Shown: positions 8,391-17,901, counted from the stretch's first letter. The stretch: 64,000 bases of DNA from Oceanobacillus_B kapialis (GCF_042685265.1 NZ_JBHUMX010000007.1), one strand, 5' to 3'. Notes: a model not told the origin generated them from the sequence alone. Translations and numbers: made by a program.

Positions 8391-9506
8391 ATGACAACAA
8401 CGAAAGGGCTTGAAGGTGTTGTAGCAACCCAATCTTCTATCAGCTCCATCATCGATGATCAGTTAACATATGTAGGTTACAAAATCGATGACTTAGCAGA
8501 AAACTCCAGCTTTGAAGAGGTGGTTTATTTACTATGGAACCAAAAGCTTCCTAAAAAGTCGGAACTTGATGCTTTCAAAAAAGATATAGCAGAAAATATG
8601 ACACTGCCTGATGCTGTTATCTCTCATTTACAGTCCTATGATTTGTCTACCGTACATCCAATGGCAGCATTGCGCACAGCCATTTCTCTACTTGGACTAT
8701 ATGATGAAGAAGCAGATGTCATGGAGGAAGATGCAAATAAACGAAAGGCATTGCGAATTCAAGCAAAAATATCTACAATTGTAACTGCTTTCGCGAGGAT
8801 TCGTCAGGGCAAGGAACCGATACAACCAAAGCAAGACTATAATTATGCAGAAAACTTACTATATATGCTAAATGGTAAAGCACCTGAAGCTATAGAAGTA
8901 GAAGCGATTAATAAAGCATTGGTACTTCATGCAGATCATGAGCTAAATGCTTCCACTTTTACTGCAAGAGTATGTGTTGCAACGTTATCAGATATTTACT
9001 CTGGTATTACAGCAGCGATAGGAGCATTGAAGGGGCCGTTGCACGGTGGCGCCAATGAACGTGTAATGCAAATGCTTACAGAAATTGGTGAGGAAGAAAA
9101 TGCGATTCCTTATATTAAAGAAAAGCTAGACAACAAAGAAAAAATTATGGGAATGGGGCATCGTGTCTACCGCAATGGAGATCCCCGTGCCAAATTCTTG
9201 CGTGAAATGTCCAGACAGCTAACAGAATTAACAGGGCAGTCCAAATGGTATAATATGTCCGTAGAAATCGAGGATTATATTAAAGAAACAAAAGGTCTTC
9301 CAGCAAATGTAGACTTCTATTCTGCATCTGTGTATCACAGTCTAGGAATCGAACATGATTTGTTTACACCAATCTTTGCAGTGAGTCGTACTTCAGGATG
9401 GCTTGCCCATATTCTTGAGCAATATCAAAACAACCGATTAATTCGCCCTCGCGCAGATTATATTGGGCCAAAATCTCCTGAATATGTTGCAATAGAAAAC
9501 AGATAA
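8391..9506 (+). CDS. citZ: Citrate synthase
   Basis: Condenses oxaloacetate and acetyl-CoA to citrate. The short Gram-positive type (371 residues) with HADHELNASTFTARVCV, GALKGPLHGGANE (catalytic His) and MGMGHRVYRNGDPRA; the catalytic Asp lies in the NVDFYSASVYHSLG region. ATG 8391 is preceded by AAGGAGAGG. It heads the citZ-icd-mdh group, with icd starting 84 nt later. A CcpA-like site upstream suggests glucose repression. Confidence 0.97.
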   Translation: MTTTKGLEGVVATQSSISSIIDDQLTYVGYKIDDLAENSSFEEVVYLLWNQKLPKKSELDAFKKDIAENMTLPDAVISHLQSYDLSTVHPMAALRTAISLLGLYDEEADVMEEDANKRKALRIQAKISTIVTAFARIRQGKEPIQPKQDYNYAENLLYMLNGKAPEAIEVEAINKALVLHADHELNASTFTARVCVATLSDIYSGITAAIGALKGPLHGGANERVMQMLTEIGEEENAIPYIKEKLDNKEKIMGMGHRVYRNGDPRAKFLREMSRQLTELTGQSKWYNMSVEIEDYIKETKGLPANVDFYSASVYHSLGIEHDLFTPIFAVSRTSGWLAHILEQYQNNRLIRPRADYIGPKSPEYVAIENR

Positions 9507-9590
9507 AGAAGAACAACCTAAAATCAATAGACAAAGGTAACAGGGAATACGTTATACTAGAATAGATAATAGATTTAGGAGGTAGTTAAC

Positions 9591-10862
9591 ATGACACAAG
9601 GGACAAAAATTACAGTTGAAAACGGTAAGATGAATGTACCTGACGTACCGGTCATTCCATTTATTGAAGGTGATGGTACTGGCCCGGACATTTGGGCTGC
9701 AGCCAGCAGTGTAATCGAGGCGGCAGTTGAAAAAGCATATAATGGTACAAAGAAAATAGAGTGGATGGAAGTTTTAGCTGGACAAAAAGCTTACGACAAA
9801 ACGGGTGAGTGGCTTCCACAAGATACATTAGATAAGATTAATGAATATAAGATTGCAATTAAAGGACCTCTTACAACGCCTATCGGTGGAGGAATTCGAT
9901 CCTTAAACGTGGCTTTAAGACAAGAACTTGACTTGTTCACATGTCTGCGTCCGGTTCGTTATTTTGAAGGTGTACCATCACCAGTTAAACGTCCAGAGGA
10001 TGTTGATATGGTTATCTTCCGTGAAAATACTGAAGATATTTATGCGGGAATTGAATGGCAAAAAGGTTCCGATGATGTGAAGAAAGTTATTGAGTTTCTT
10101 AAAAATGAAATGAATGTAAGCAACATTCGCTTCCCTGAAACTTCAGGCATTGGCGTAAAGCCGGTTTCCGAGGAAGGAACTAAACGTTTAGTACGATCCA
10201 GTATTGAATACGCACTAAATGAAGGGCGCAAGAGTGTTACTTTAGTACATAAGGGTAACATTATGAAATTTACAGAAGGTGCTTTTAAAGCATGGGGCTA
10301 TGAAGTAGCAGAAGAAGAGTATGGTGATAAAGTCTTTACATGGGCGGAATATGATCGCATTGTAGAAAAAGACGGGAAAGATGCTGCTAATAAAGCGCAG
10401 GACGAAGCTTTGGCAGCAGGCAAAATCTTAGTAAAGGATTCCATTGCTGATATCTTTTTACAACAAATTTTAACTAGACCGAAAGAATTTGATGTGGTAG
10501 CTACAATGAATCTGAATGGTGACTATATTTCCGACGCTCTTGCTGCACAAGTAGGTGGGATTGGAATTGCTCCAGGAGCAAACATTAACTATGATACAGG
10601 GCATGCGATTTTCGAAGCTACTCATGGAACAGCACCTAAATATGCAGGTTTAGATAAAGTAAATCCTTCCTCTGTAATTTTGTCTGCTGTGTTAATGCTT
10701 GAACACCTAGAGTGGAGAGAAGCAGCAGACCTAATTACAAAAGCGATGGATAAAACAATTGCTTCCAAAGTTGTGACATATGATTTTGCTCGCCTAATGG
10801 ACGGAGCAAAAGAAGTAAAATGTTCTGAGTTTGGGGCAGAACTTATTAAAAATATGGACTAA
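9591..10862 (+). CDS. icd: NADP-dependent isocitrate dehydrogenase
   Basis: Converts isocitrate to 2-oxoglutarate and CO2. Motifs: PFIEGDGTGPD at the N-terminus, LTTPIGGGIRSLNVALRQ with the phosphorylatable-type serine region, FRENTEDIYAGIEW, the LVHKGNIMKFTEG lysine segment, and the nucleotide loop EATHGTAPKYAG. 423 residues, the same as B. subtilis Icd. Start ATG 9591 with TTTAGGAGG upstream. A weak promoter (TAGACA, 19 bp, TATACT at 9528-9558) could add icd-specific transcripts to those from citZ. Confidence 0.97.
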   Translation: MTQGTKITVENGKMNVPDVPVIPFIEGDGTGPDIWAAASSVIEAAVEKAYNGTKKIEWMEVLAGQKAYDKTGEWLPQDTLDKINEYKIAIKGPLTTPIGGGIRSLNVALRQELDLFTCLRPVRYFEGVPSPVKRPEDVDMVIFRENTEDIYAGIEWQKGSDDVKKVIEFLKNEMNVSNIRFPETSGIGVKPVSEEGTKRLVRSSIEYALNEGRKSVTLVHKGNIMKFTEGAFKAWGYEVAEEEYGDKVFTWAEYDRIVEKDGKDAANKAQDEALAAGKILVKDSIADIFLQQILTRPKEFDVVATMNLNGDYISDALAAQVGGIGIAPGANINYDTGHAIFEATHGTAPKYAGLDKVNPSSVILSAVLMLEHLEWREAADLITKAMDKTIASKVVTYDFARLMDGAKEVKCSEFGAELIKNMD

Positions 10863-10887
10863 ATCGCAACACTAAAAATCTCTCTTT

Positions 10888-10910
10888 CCCTCCTTTTTAC
10901 AAAAGGAGGG
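10888..10910 (+). other. Intercistronic hairpin icd/mdh
   Basis: Perfect inverted repeat CCCTCCTTTT / AAAAGGAGGG with a 3-nt loop, not followed by a T run. Without a U tract it is unlikely to be a full terminator; it may stabilise the 3' end of icd RNA or mark a processing site between icd and mdh. Confidence 0.6.
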
Positions 10911-10940
10911 AGCATTGTAAATATTCTAAAAGGGGTCGTT

Positions 10941-11882
10941 ATGATGGCTATAAATAGAAGAAAAATATCTGTAATCGGGTCAGGGTTTACTGGCGCAACT
11001 ACTGCATTGATGCTCGCACAAAAAGAATTAGGTGATGTAGTTCTTGTAGATATTCCAGACATGGAGGACCCAACAAAAGGAAAAGCCCTAGATATGCTGG
11101 AAGCTAGTCCAGTTCAAGGTTTTGATGCTAAAATTACCGGAACCTCTAATTACGAGGAAACCAAGGATTCAGATCTGGTTATCATAACTGCTGGTATTGC
11201 AAGAAAACCAGGGATGAGCCGCGATGATTTAGTGAATACGAACGCGAAGATCATGAAGACAGTTGCGAAAGAAGTTGTAAACTATTCACCTGATACGTAT
11301 ATTATTGTTTTAACAAACCCTGTTGATGCAATGACTTATACGGTATTTAAAGAATCAGGATTGCCAAAAGAGCGTGTAATTGGACAGTCAGGCGTCTTAG
11401 ACACAGCGCGGTTCCGTACATTCGTCGCACAAGAGCTAAATCTTTCTGTAAAAGATATAACTGGTTTTGTTTTAGGTGGTCATGGTGATGATATGGTACC
11501 ATTAATCCGCTACTCTTTTGCTGGTGGTATTCCGTTAGAAAAATTAATCTCTAAAGATCGCCTTGATGCAATTGTTGAACGTACACGTAAAGGTGGAGGA
11601 GAGATAGTAGGACTTCTAGGCAATGGAAGTGCCTATTATGCACCAGCTGCTTCTTTAACAGTAATGGCAGAAGCAATCTTAAAAGATCAGCGTCGCGTTA
11701 TCCCAGCTATTGCATACTTAGAAGGTGAATATGGCTACAACGATATTTACTTAGGAGTGCCTACAATACTTGGTGGAAAAGGTATTGAAGAAATTATTGA
11801 GCTTGACTTAACAGATGAAGAAAGTTCTGCGTTAGATAAATCAGCTGATTCTGTTAAAAACGTTTTAACAATATTAGAGTAG
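10941..11882 (+). CDS. mdh: Malate dehydrogenase
   Basis: NAD-dependent oxidation of malate to oxaloacetate in the TCA cycle; LDH-like family. ISVIGSGFTGATTA is the Rossmann loop; VDIPDMEDPTKGKALDM places an Asp at the NAD-ribose position; ITAGIARKPGMSRDDL is the substrate loop with its arginines, and GGHGDDMVPLI carries the catalytic His. 313 residues. Either ATG 10941 or 10944 may be used (AAAAGGGGT at 10928-10936). It is the last TCA gene of the citZ cluster and ends with a terminator-like hairpin. Confidence 0.97.
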   Translation: MMAINRRKISVIGSGFTGATTALMLAQKELGDVVLVDIPDMEDPTKGKALDMLEASPVQGFDAKITGTSNYEETKDSDLVIITAGIARKPGMSRDDLVNTNAKIMKTVAKEVVNYSPDTYIIVLTNPVDAMTYTVFKESGLPKERVIGQSGVLDTARFRTFVAQELNLSVKDITGFVLGGHGDDMVPLIRYSFAGGIPLEKLISKDRLDAIVERTRKGGGEIVGLLGNGSAYYAPAASLTVMAEAILKDQRRVIPAIAYLEGEYGYNDIYLGVPTILGGKGIEEIIELDLTDEESSALDKSADSVKNVLTILE

Positions 11883-11894
11883 TAAAATACTTTG

Positions 11895-11923
11895 GGGGTG
11901 GGACATAACGTCTTACCCCTTTT
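11895..11923 (+). terminator. Terminator after mdh
   Basis: GGGGTGGGAC / GTCTTACCCC stem with two G-U pairs and a 5-nt loop, followed by TTTT. The rest of 11924-12140 shows no gene I can support. Confidence 0.65.
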
Positions 11924-12144
11924 AATATGCTTACAAATAAAGAAGCGTATAAAAGTCTGCATAACCACCGCAACTGGAAAGACAAGGCTAGAATGCATGA
12001 AGCATAAACTACTTCTGAAGACATGATAATTTTTCTGCAATATTTCGAGCGATTCTAGGGTTTATATTTTCTTTGGTCAGATCTTTCTTTGTATTCCACT
12101 GAACCACAATTTCTTTTGTTCTGGCATAAGTTAAAAAGGTTTGT

Positions 12145-12165
12145 TATAATAGAAAGCGCTTACAA
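12145..12165 (+). promoter_or_regulatory. -10 box and overlapping cre (CcpA) site
   Basis: TATAAT at 12145-12150 is followed at once by a near-palindromic cre-like site at 12150-12165 with the AAGCGCTT core and one mismatch to the consensus. CcpA bound just downstream of -10 would block initiation. No convincing -35 hexamer is seen. Confidence 0.6.
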
Positions 12166-12181
12166 AATGGAGGTGGTTATA

Positions 12182-12658
12182 ATGTTAGGAAAGAAAAGAA
12201 AACTAGGAATGATGATGAAAGATATCCACATCGGAGAAACGTACACGGCGATTAAGGTTATTGAGGATAAGGAATTATTGCTCTATCTTGGTTTATCAAA
12301 TGATGCCAACCCGTTATATATTCAACATGATTATGCCTCACAGACTCCCTACAAAGCCCCTATTGTTCCTTCTGTATTGCTTTTTGGCATGGTGTCTTCT
12401 ATTGTGTCAATGCATCTTCCTGGACCTGGAAGTCATATAACCCAGCATGAGATGACATTTCCTAAACCAGTGTTTCATCAGACTGAAGTAAGGTTTAATT
12501 TAGAGGTTATTGCCTTAGATGAAAAGGATCATACTGTTTCTATTAATGTAACTGGCTATGACGAAGATGGAGATACTGTTATCATTGGGAAGTTACAAGT
12601 TTGTCCACCTTACAAGCCAAACTCATTAACTGCCACATCTCTCGAGAACTTTTTTTAA
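12182..12658 (+). CDS. MaoC-like hot-dog protein
   Basis: A single hot-dog domain protein of the MaoC/R-hydratase group, 158 residues. The hydratase signature is recognisable (LSNDANPLY, residues 38-46; then PIVPSVLLFGMVSS, LPGPGS and a FPKPVF strand). Asp41 of the catalytic pair is kept, but the usual His of NPxH is Tyr46 and the usual Gly before Asp is Asn, so classical 2-enoyl-CoA hydratase activity is doubtful. ATG 12182 follows GGAGGTGG. The cre site upstream suggests carbon-catabolite control, in line with a role in acyl-CoA metabolism; this is inference. Confidence 0.75.
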   Translation: MLGKKRKLGMMMKDIHIGETYTAIKVIEDKELLLYLGLSNDANPLYIQHDYASQTPYKAPIVPSVLLFGMVSSIVSMHLPGPGSHITQHEMTFPKPVFHQTEVRFNLEVIALDEKDHTVSINVTGYDEDGDTVIIGKLQVCPPYKPNSLTATSLENFF

Positions 12659-12674
12659 TAAATAGAGCATATAA

Positions 12675-12716
12675 AATTCCGAACTGAACGTGCGGAAATT
12701 CGTTCAGCTCGGAATT
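12675..12716 (+). other. Long hairpin downstream of the MaoC-like gene
   Basis: A 16-nt inverted repeat with one mismatch: 12675-12690 pairs with 12701-12716 around a 10-nt loop. No U tract follows in either direction. It could stabilise the 3' end of the RNA or act as a weak terminator. Confidence 0.5.
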
Positions 12717-12832
12717 ATGTACGGTTAGTTAGATAAAAATGTGCTTTCCATCCTCAAATAGATGTTACTTTCTATTCCTCTTGAAAACTTCTCACTTTTA
12801 CTTACATTTCGCATGCTTTTTGTAAATTTTAA

Positions 12833-12849
12833 TTAACAAAGATTTTAAT
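12833..12849 (+). promoter_or_regulatory. Possible PhoP box upstream of phoPR
   Basis: TTAACA (12833-12838) and TTTAAT (12844-12849) are spaced 11 bp apart, the PhoP-box period, with weaker TGTAAA and TTCACA hexamers on either side. PhoP autoregulates phoPR in B. subtilis. The AT-rich context makes chance matches likely. Confidence 0.35.
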
Positions 12850-12948
12850 ATATTCACATTGTGAGCTATTCATTGTAAGATGAGGGTAGAACAAATGTGT
12901 TCAAATGGAATGATTTACGACATTCTATAGAGAAATGGGGATGTAAAC

Positions 12949-13644
12949 ATGAAGCAAAATATACTTATAGTAGATGATGAGAAGTCTATTGTTACCCTCC
13001 TCAATTTTAATATTGAGAAAGCGGGATTTCAGACAGACGTGGCATACGACGGTGCTGAGGCAATAAAAAAAGCTGAGGCTAACGATTATGATTTAATTAT
13101 TCTTGATCTAATGCTGCCTGAGATGGACGGGATGGAAGTATGTAAATATCTCCGTAATAATAAGATCGATACACCAATTCTCATGCTGACAGCAAAGGAT
13201 GAAGAATTTGATAAAGTATTAGGTCTTGAACTCGGAGCTGATGATTATCTCACAAAACCATTCAGTCCGAAAGAAGTAATTGCCAGAATGAAAGCGATCC
13301 TAAGACGTTCAAATAAAGAAAAAAAATCCAGTTATTCATCCTTGAAAATTGGTGAATTGACAGTTTATCCAGAGCGTTATGAGGCTGAAATAGGAGAAAA
13401 GGTAGTCACTTTTACACGAAAAGAATTTGAGTTGCTTCATTATTTGGCAAATAATAAAGGCAAAGTGATTTCACGTGACCAACTGTTGAGCGGAGTATGG
13501 GATTATGACTTTGTTGGGGATACGCGAATTGTTGATGTACATGTTTCCCATTTACGAGACAAGATTGAGCCTGACACAAAAAAACCAAAGTATATTAAAA
13601 CAGTCCGCGGTCTTGGTTATAAACTTGAGGAGCCTGCTACATGA
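12949..13644 (+). CDS. phoP: Phosphate-response regulator PhoP
   Basis: OmpR-family response regulator. The receiver domain (residues ~1-120) has the acidic pair DD near residue 9-10, phospho-acceptor Asp53 in LIILDLMLPEMDG, and Lys in YLTKPFSPKE; the C-terminal winged helix covers ~135-230 (EFELLHYLANNKGKVISRDQ). Identified as PhoP by its place between mdh and phoR/polA as in B. subtilis. The stop overlaps phoR by 4 nt (ATGA). Expected targets are phosphate starvation genes. Confidence 0.93.
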   Translation: MKQNILIVDDEKSIVTLLNFNIEKAGFQTDVAYDGAEAIKKAEANDYDLIILDLMLPEMDGMEVCKYLRNNKIDTPILMLTAKDEEFDKVLGLELGADDYLTKPFSPKEVIARMKAILRRSNKEKKSSYSSLKIGELTVYPERYEAEIGEKVVTFTRKEFELLHYLANNKGKVISRDQLLSGVWDYDFVGDTRIVDVHVSHLRDKIEPDTKKPKYIKTVRGLGYKLEEPAT

Positions 13645-15014
13645 GGGCACTCTTTAAAAAACCACTAGCAACTTATCTAGTTGGTATTTTACTTGTGGTT
13701 TTTGCTACAGGGCTTGTGTTATATCAAGTTGTCGAAAATATTCTTATATTAGGCTCTGTTATGCTTACGCAATTTATTATATTAACTCTATTTTTGTTAC
13801 ACCTGTACGAACGCTACATACGTCCAATTAAGAAGGCAACACGAACAATCGATGAAATAGTAAAAGGGAATTACCGTGCAAGGTTTCATCATCCAAGCAA
13901 TGATACTATTGGTATATTAAGTGCAAAAATTAACTCACTAGCACGGAATGTTGGGGAATTCTCCAGACATGAAAAAATGCAGTCAGAGCAACTATCCACG
14001 GTGATTGATAATACCCAAAGTGGGCTTATACTAATTGATTCAAAGGGCTATATTCACTTTGTTAATCGGAAGTTTATTAACATTTTTGGCGGTGTTCCAA
14101 AAGACTACAAAGGCCATCTTTATTACGATATCTTAGATAATGAAATTATTCATGAAACTGTCCAGAAAACCTTTTTATATGAAAAGAATGTGAAAGAAGC
14201 CTTTACCCATTATAAAGGAATAGATAAGATCTACCTGGAGATCGTAGGGGCACCTATTTTTAATGAAAAAGGCATGCTCAAAGGCGCTGTGTTGGTTATT
14301 TATGATATCACAGAAATGAAAAAGCTGGAGTTAATGCGTAAGGACTTTGTTGCAAATGTATCTCATGAATTAAAGACCCCAATAACCTCCATTAAAGGTT
14401 TTGCAGAAACGCTTTTAGATGGCACAATTGATGATAAGGAAGCCAGTAAAGAATTTCTAGCTATTATTTACAACGAAAGTGACCGGCTCCAATTATTAAT
14501 TGAAGATCTGTTAGTATTGTCCCGATTAGAAAAAGAAGATTTCCAACTTGTCTTATCGGAAATTGACTTAAACCAAATGGTCGGGGAAGTCGCTTTGCTA
14601 ATGAGACATAAGATTGATGAGAAGCAGTTGTCCCTATCTGTTCAAATAAGTGATGGGGCTACTATTAAGGCGGATAAAGAGCGTTTGAAGCAAGTTATCA
14701 TTAACTTGATAGATAATGCAATAAACTACACCCCGATTGACGGACAAATTTGGGTTAATGGGATCGAAACAGAAGATGAGGTAATTATAGAAGTCAAAGA
14801 TACAGGTATTGGAATCGCCAAAGAAGCATTGCCGCGTATTTTTGAAAGGTTTTACCGAGTCGATAAGGCAAGAAGTAGAAATACAGGAGGTACTGGACTG
14901 GGCTTAGCCATTGTGAAACATATTGTTGAAGTTCACAAAGGTGATATTCGAATTAGCAGTGAGTTAAATAAAGGAACAACCATTTCAGTTGCATTCCGAA
15001 AAGAGTTAGATTAA
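13641..15014 (+). CDS. phoR: Sensor kinase PhoR, short form
   Basis: Histidine kinase partner of PhoP. Two closely spaced membrane segments (residues ~10-31 and ~35-54) are followed by HAMP (~56-105), a PAS domain (~118-225), the H box with His242 (VSHELKTP), and an ATPase domain with INLIDNAINYT, DTGIGIA, FERFYRVD and GGTGLGLA. At 457 residues it is about 120 shorter than B. subtilis PhoR because almost no extracytoplasmic loop separates the two membrane helices. Signal input must then be in the membrane or cytoplasm, presumably via PAS. Confidence 0.93.
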   Translation: MRALFKKPLATYLVGILLVVFATGLVLYQVVENILILGSVMLTQFIILTLFLLHLYERYIRPIKKATRTIDEIVKGNYRARFHHPSNDTIGILSAKINSLARNVGEFSRHEKMQSEQLSTVIDNTQSGLILIDSKGYIHFVNRKFINIFGGVPKDYKGHLYYDILDNEIIHETVQKTFLYEKNVKEAFTHYKGIDKIYLEIVGAPIFNEKGMLKGAVLVIYDITEMKKLELMRKDFVANVSHELKTPITSIKGFAETLLDGTIDDKEASKEFLAIIYNESDRLQLLIEDLLVLSRLEKEDFQLVLSEIDLNQMVGEVALLMRHKIDEKQLSLSVQISDGATIKADKERLKQVIINLIDNAINYTPIDGQIWVNGIETEDEVIIEVKDTGIGIAKEALPRIFERFYRVDKARSRNTGGTGLGLAIVKHIVEVHKGDIRISSELNKGTTISVAFRKELD

Positions 15015-15036
15015 CTGGAAATATGGCAGTGGCCGA

Positions 15037-15078
15037 AAGAGGGGGATTCACGCGAAAATGAGTCACCCTCTTCTTTTT
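15037..15078 (+). terminator. Terminator after phoR
   Basis: AAGAGGG / CCCTCTT stem, with partial pairing inside (ATTCA with TGAGT), followed by ctttttacc. Confidence 0.65.
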
Positions 15079-15243
15079 ACCCTCTAATTCAAACGAAAGA
15101 AAAATTGGTTGTATTTCTTTGTGTTCCCCGATTGTAAATGTTTTTCCTCTTAAAGCTTTTCACGCCCTGTATATTTTTTCACTTTCTATAGAGAGAATGA
15201 TACTATAGACGTAATGAAAATTTCGGAATGGAGGATGAATTCA

Positions 15244-17886
15244 ATGTCCAATAAACTTGTTTTAATAGATGGAAATAGTATTATATATCGAGCCTTTTTT
15301 GCATTGCCATTGCTTAACAATGATAAAGGGGTTTACACGAATGCAGTGTATGGCTTTACAACCATGCTATTAAGAATTTTGGAGGAAGAGAAACCGACTC
15401 ATATGCTTGTAGCATTTGATGCTGGAAAGACCACTTTTCGTCATAAAACGTACAAAGAGTACAAGGGAGGACGGCAAAAGACACCACCTGAGTTATCGGA
15501 ACAGTTTCCATTATTGAAGGAAGTCCTGGATGCTTTTCATATTCCCCATTACCAATTGGAGAACTATGAAGCCGATGATATTATCGGTACACTTTCTAAA
15601 ACGGCAGAACAAAACAAATGGGATGTCACTGTTATTTCTGGAGATAAAGATTTATTACAGCTTGTTTCAGATTCTGTAACCGTTCGTTTAACTAGAAAAG
15701 GGATTAGTGATGTAGAAGAATATAATCCAGCTTTTCTAAAAGAGAAAATGGAGTTAACACAAGATCAGATTATTGATTTGAAAGCTTTAATGGGGGATAG
15801 TTCAGATAATATTCCCGGTATTCCTGGGGTTGGACAAAAGACTGCGACAAAACTGTTAAAGCAATACCATACCTTGGAAGAACTCTATGACCATGTAGAT
15901 GAAGTGAGTGGAAAGAAGCTACAGGAGAAGCTGGTTACATATAAAGAGGATGCCTTTATGAGTAAGGAATTGGTTACCATTAATCGTGAATCACCACTTA
16001 CTATAAAGGTGGAGGATGTTGGCTTTAACGGTTATAAACCAATTGATGTTAGTGGAATTTTTAAGGAATTAGGTTTCCAATCATTGCTAGATAAGCTCGA
16101 AGGAGACGATTCTGAACAGGATTTAGCCGAGTCAGAGGAACTTCAGGACATTGAGTTTCATATGGTCGAGAAGATTGATGAACAGATGTTTCTAGGTGAT
16201 GAAGCAATTGTTGTGGAAACGCTCGGTGAAAATTACCATCAAACAAATATAGAAGGTTTTGGTGTCATTAATAAGGAACAGGCTTACTATATTCCTACAG
16301 ATATTGCGTTAGGTTCAGATGTCTTTAAAGCATGGCTTGAAGATGCTGCCAAAAAGAAGGCAGTATTTGATGCTAAAAAGACGTTGGTTACCTTGCTACG
16401 TAACGGGATTAATATGAAAGGTGTTACCTTTGATATGCTATTGGCTTCCTATTTACTGAATCCATCGGACAATAACCATGATATCCCTGCCATCGCAAAT
16501 AGAATGGGCAAGCAGGTGGTTCACTTTGACGAAGAGGTTTATGGAAAAGGAGCAAAACAAAAAGTACCTGAGCAGTCCATATTGGCTGAACATGTTGTGC
16601 GGAAAGCAAAAGCGTTGTTTGATTTAAAAGATACCATGAACCAACAACTGATCGATAACGAGCAAAAGGAATTATGCACAGAGCTTGAAATGCCGCTAGC
16701 TTTAATATTAGGGGAAATGGAGCATTATGGTGTGGAGGTTGACATTGATCGACTAGAGGAGATGGGGGTAGACCTTAAGGGTAGGTTAGCCGAACTAGAG
16801 AAAGAAGTACATGAGCTGGCAGGAGAAACCTTTAATTTAAACTCTCCAAAGCAGTTAGGTCCTATTTTGTTTGAAAAACTACAATTACCTGTTGTGAAAA
16901 AAACAAAAACTGGTTACTCTACTGCAGCAGACGTACTTGAAAAACTAGAAAGTGAACATGAAATTATCCCAAAGCTACTTCTATATCGTCAGCTAGGTAA
17001 GCTGCAGTCAACTTATATTGAAGGCTTATTAAAAGTAGTAAATAAGAACACAAATAAGATTCACACGCGTTTTAATCAGGCATTAACCCAGACAGGACGT
17101 CTCAGCTCAATAGATCCTAATCTGCAAAATATCCCAATTAGATTGGAAGAAGGTCGAAAGATTAGACAAGCTTTCATCCCCTCAAAGAAAGATTGGATCA
17201 TGTTTGCTGCCGATTACTCGCAAATTGAATTACGGGTACTTGCACATATAGCAAATGATGAAAAATTGGTTGCTGCTTTTAATGATGACTCCGATATACA
17301 CACACAAACGGCCATGGATGTTTTCCATGTAAAACGGGATGAAGTAACAGGTAATATGAGACGTCAAGCAAAAGCTGTCAACTTTGGAATCGTTTATGGA
17401 ATTAGTGATTTTGGATTATCACAAAGTTTAGGTATTACAAGGAAGGAAGCAAAGCAGTTTATAGACCGATATCTGGAAAGCTATCCTGGTGTTAAAGCTT
17501 ACATGGACGAGATTGTCCAAGAAGCAAAGCATAAAGGTTATGTTACAACATTAATGAAGCGGAGAAGATATTTACCTGACATTACGAGTCGAAACTTTAA
17601 CTTGCGAAGCTTTGCAGAAAGAACAGCAATGAACACACCAATTCAAGGAAGTGCTGCAGACATAATTAAGAAAGCAATGATTGATTTACGTGAAAAACTT
17701 AAAACAGAGAACATGCAGGCTCGTATGTTGTTACAAGTACACGATGAATTAATTATTGAAGCACCAAAAGAAGAGCTAGACAAACTGAAAGAAATTGTCC
17801 CAGCGATGATGGAGAACACGGTAGAATTAAACGTACCATTAAAGGTAGATTATGCTTATGGCTCCAGTTGGTTTGATGCGAAGTAA
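15244..17886 (+). CDS. polA: DNA polymerase I
   Basis: Repair and Okazaki-fragment polymerase. Residues ~1-290 form the 5' nuclease (LIDGNSIIYRAFFALP, AFDAGKTTFRH, YEADDIIGT, SGDKDLLQL, GDSSDNIPG). Residues ~300-460 occupy the 3'-5' exonuclease position but the catalytic acidic motifs are degenerate, as in other Bacillus Pol I. The polymerase domain follows (TQTGRLSSIDPNLQNIP, AADYSQIELRVLAHIA, RRQAKAVNFGIVYGIS, VHDELIIEAP). ATG 15244 has GGAGG 9 nt upstream and gives 880 residues, equal to B. subtilis; in-frame ATGs at 15214 and 15235 are less likely. Confidence 0.97.
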   Translation: MSNKLVLIDGNSIIYRAFFALPLLNNDKGVYTNAVYGFTTMLLRILEEEKPTHMLVAFDAGKTTFRHKTYKEYKGGRQKTPPELSEQFPLLKEVLDAFHIPHYQLENYEADDIIGTLSKTAEQNKWDVTVISGDKDLLQLVSDSVTVRLTRKGISDVEEYNPAFLKEKMELTQDQIIDLKALMGDSSDNIPGIPGVGQKTATKLLKQYHTLEELYDHVDEVSGKKLQEKLVTYKEDAFMSKELVTINRESPLTIKVEDVGFNGYKPIDVSGIFKELGFQSLLDKLEGDDSEQDLAESEELQDIEFHMVEKIDEQMFLGDEAIVVETLGENYHQTNIEGFGVINKEQAYYIPTDIALGSDVFKAWLEDAAKKKAVFDAKKTLVTLLRNGINMKGVTFDMLLASYLLNPSDNNHDIPAIANRMGKQVVHFDEEVYGKGAKQKVPEQSILAEHVVRKAKALFDLKDTMNQQLIDNEQKELCTELEMPLALILGEMEHYGVEVDIDRLEEMGVDLKGRLAELEKEVHELAGETFNLNSPKQLGPILFEKLQLPVVKKTKTGYSTAADVLEKLESEHEIIPKLLLYRQLGKLQSTYIEGLLKVVNKNTNKIHTRFNQALTQTGRLSSIDPNLQNIPIRLEEGRKIRQAFIPSKKDWIMFAADYSQIELRVLAHIANDEKLVAAFNDDSDIHTQTAMDVFHVKRDEVTGNMRRQAKAVNFGIVYGISDFGLSQSLGITRKEAKQFIDRYLESYPGVKAYMDEIVQEAKHKGYVTTLMKRRRYLPDITSRNFNLRSFAERTAMNTPIQGSAADIIKKAMIDLREKLKTENMQARMLLQVHDELIIEAPKEELDKLKEIVPAMMENTVELNVPLKVDYAYGSSWFDAK

Positions 17887-17901
17887 GGAGAGAGAAAGAA
17901 C

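Noticed and set aside
11747..12040. Minus-strand frame of 97 codons over the end of mdh
   Set aside because: Mostly antisense to mdh and crossing its terminator; no ribosome site or recognisable motif.
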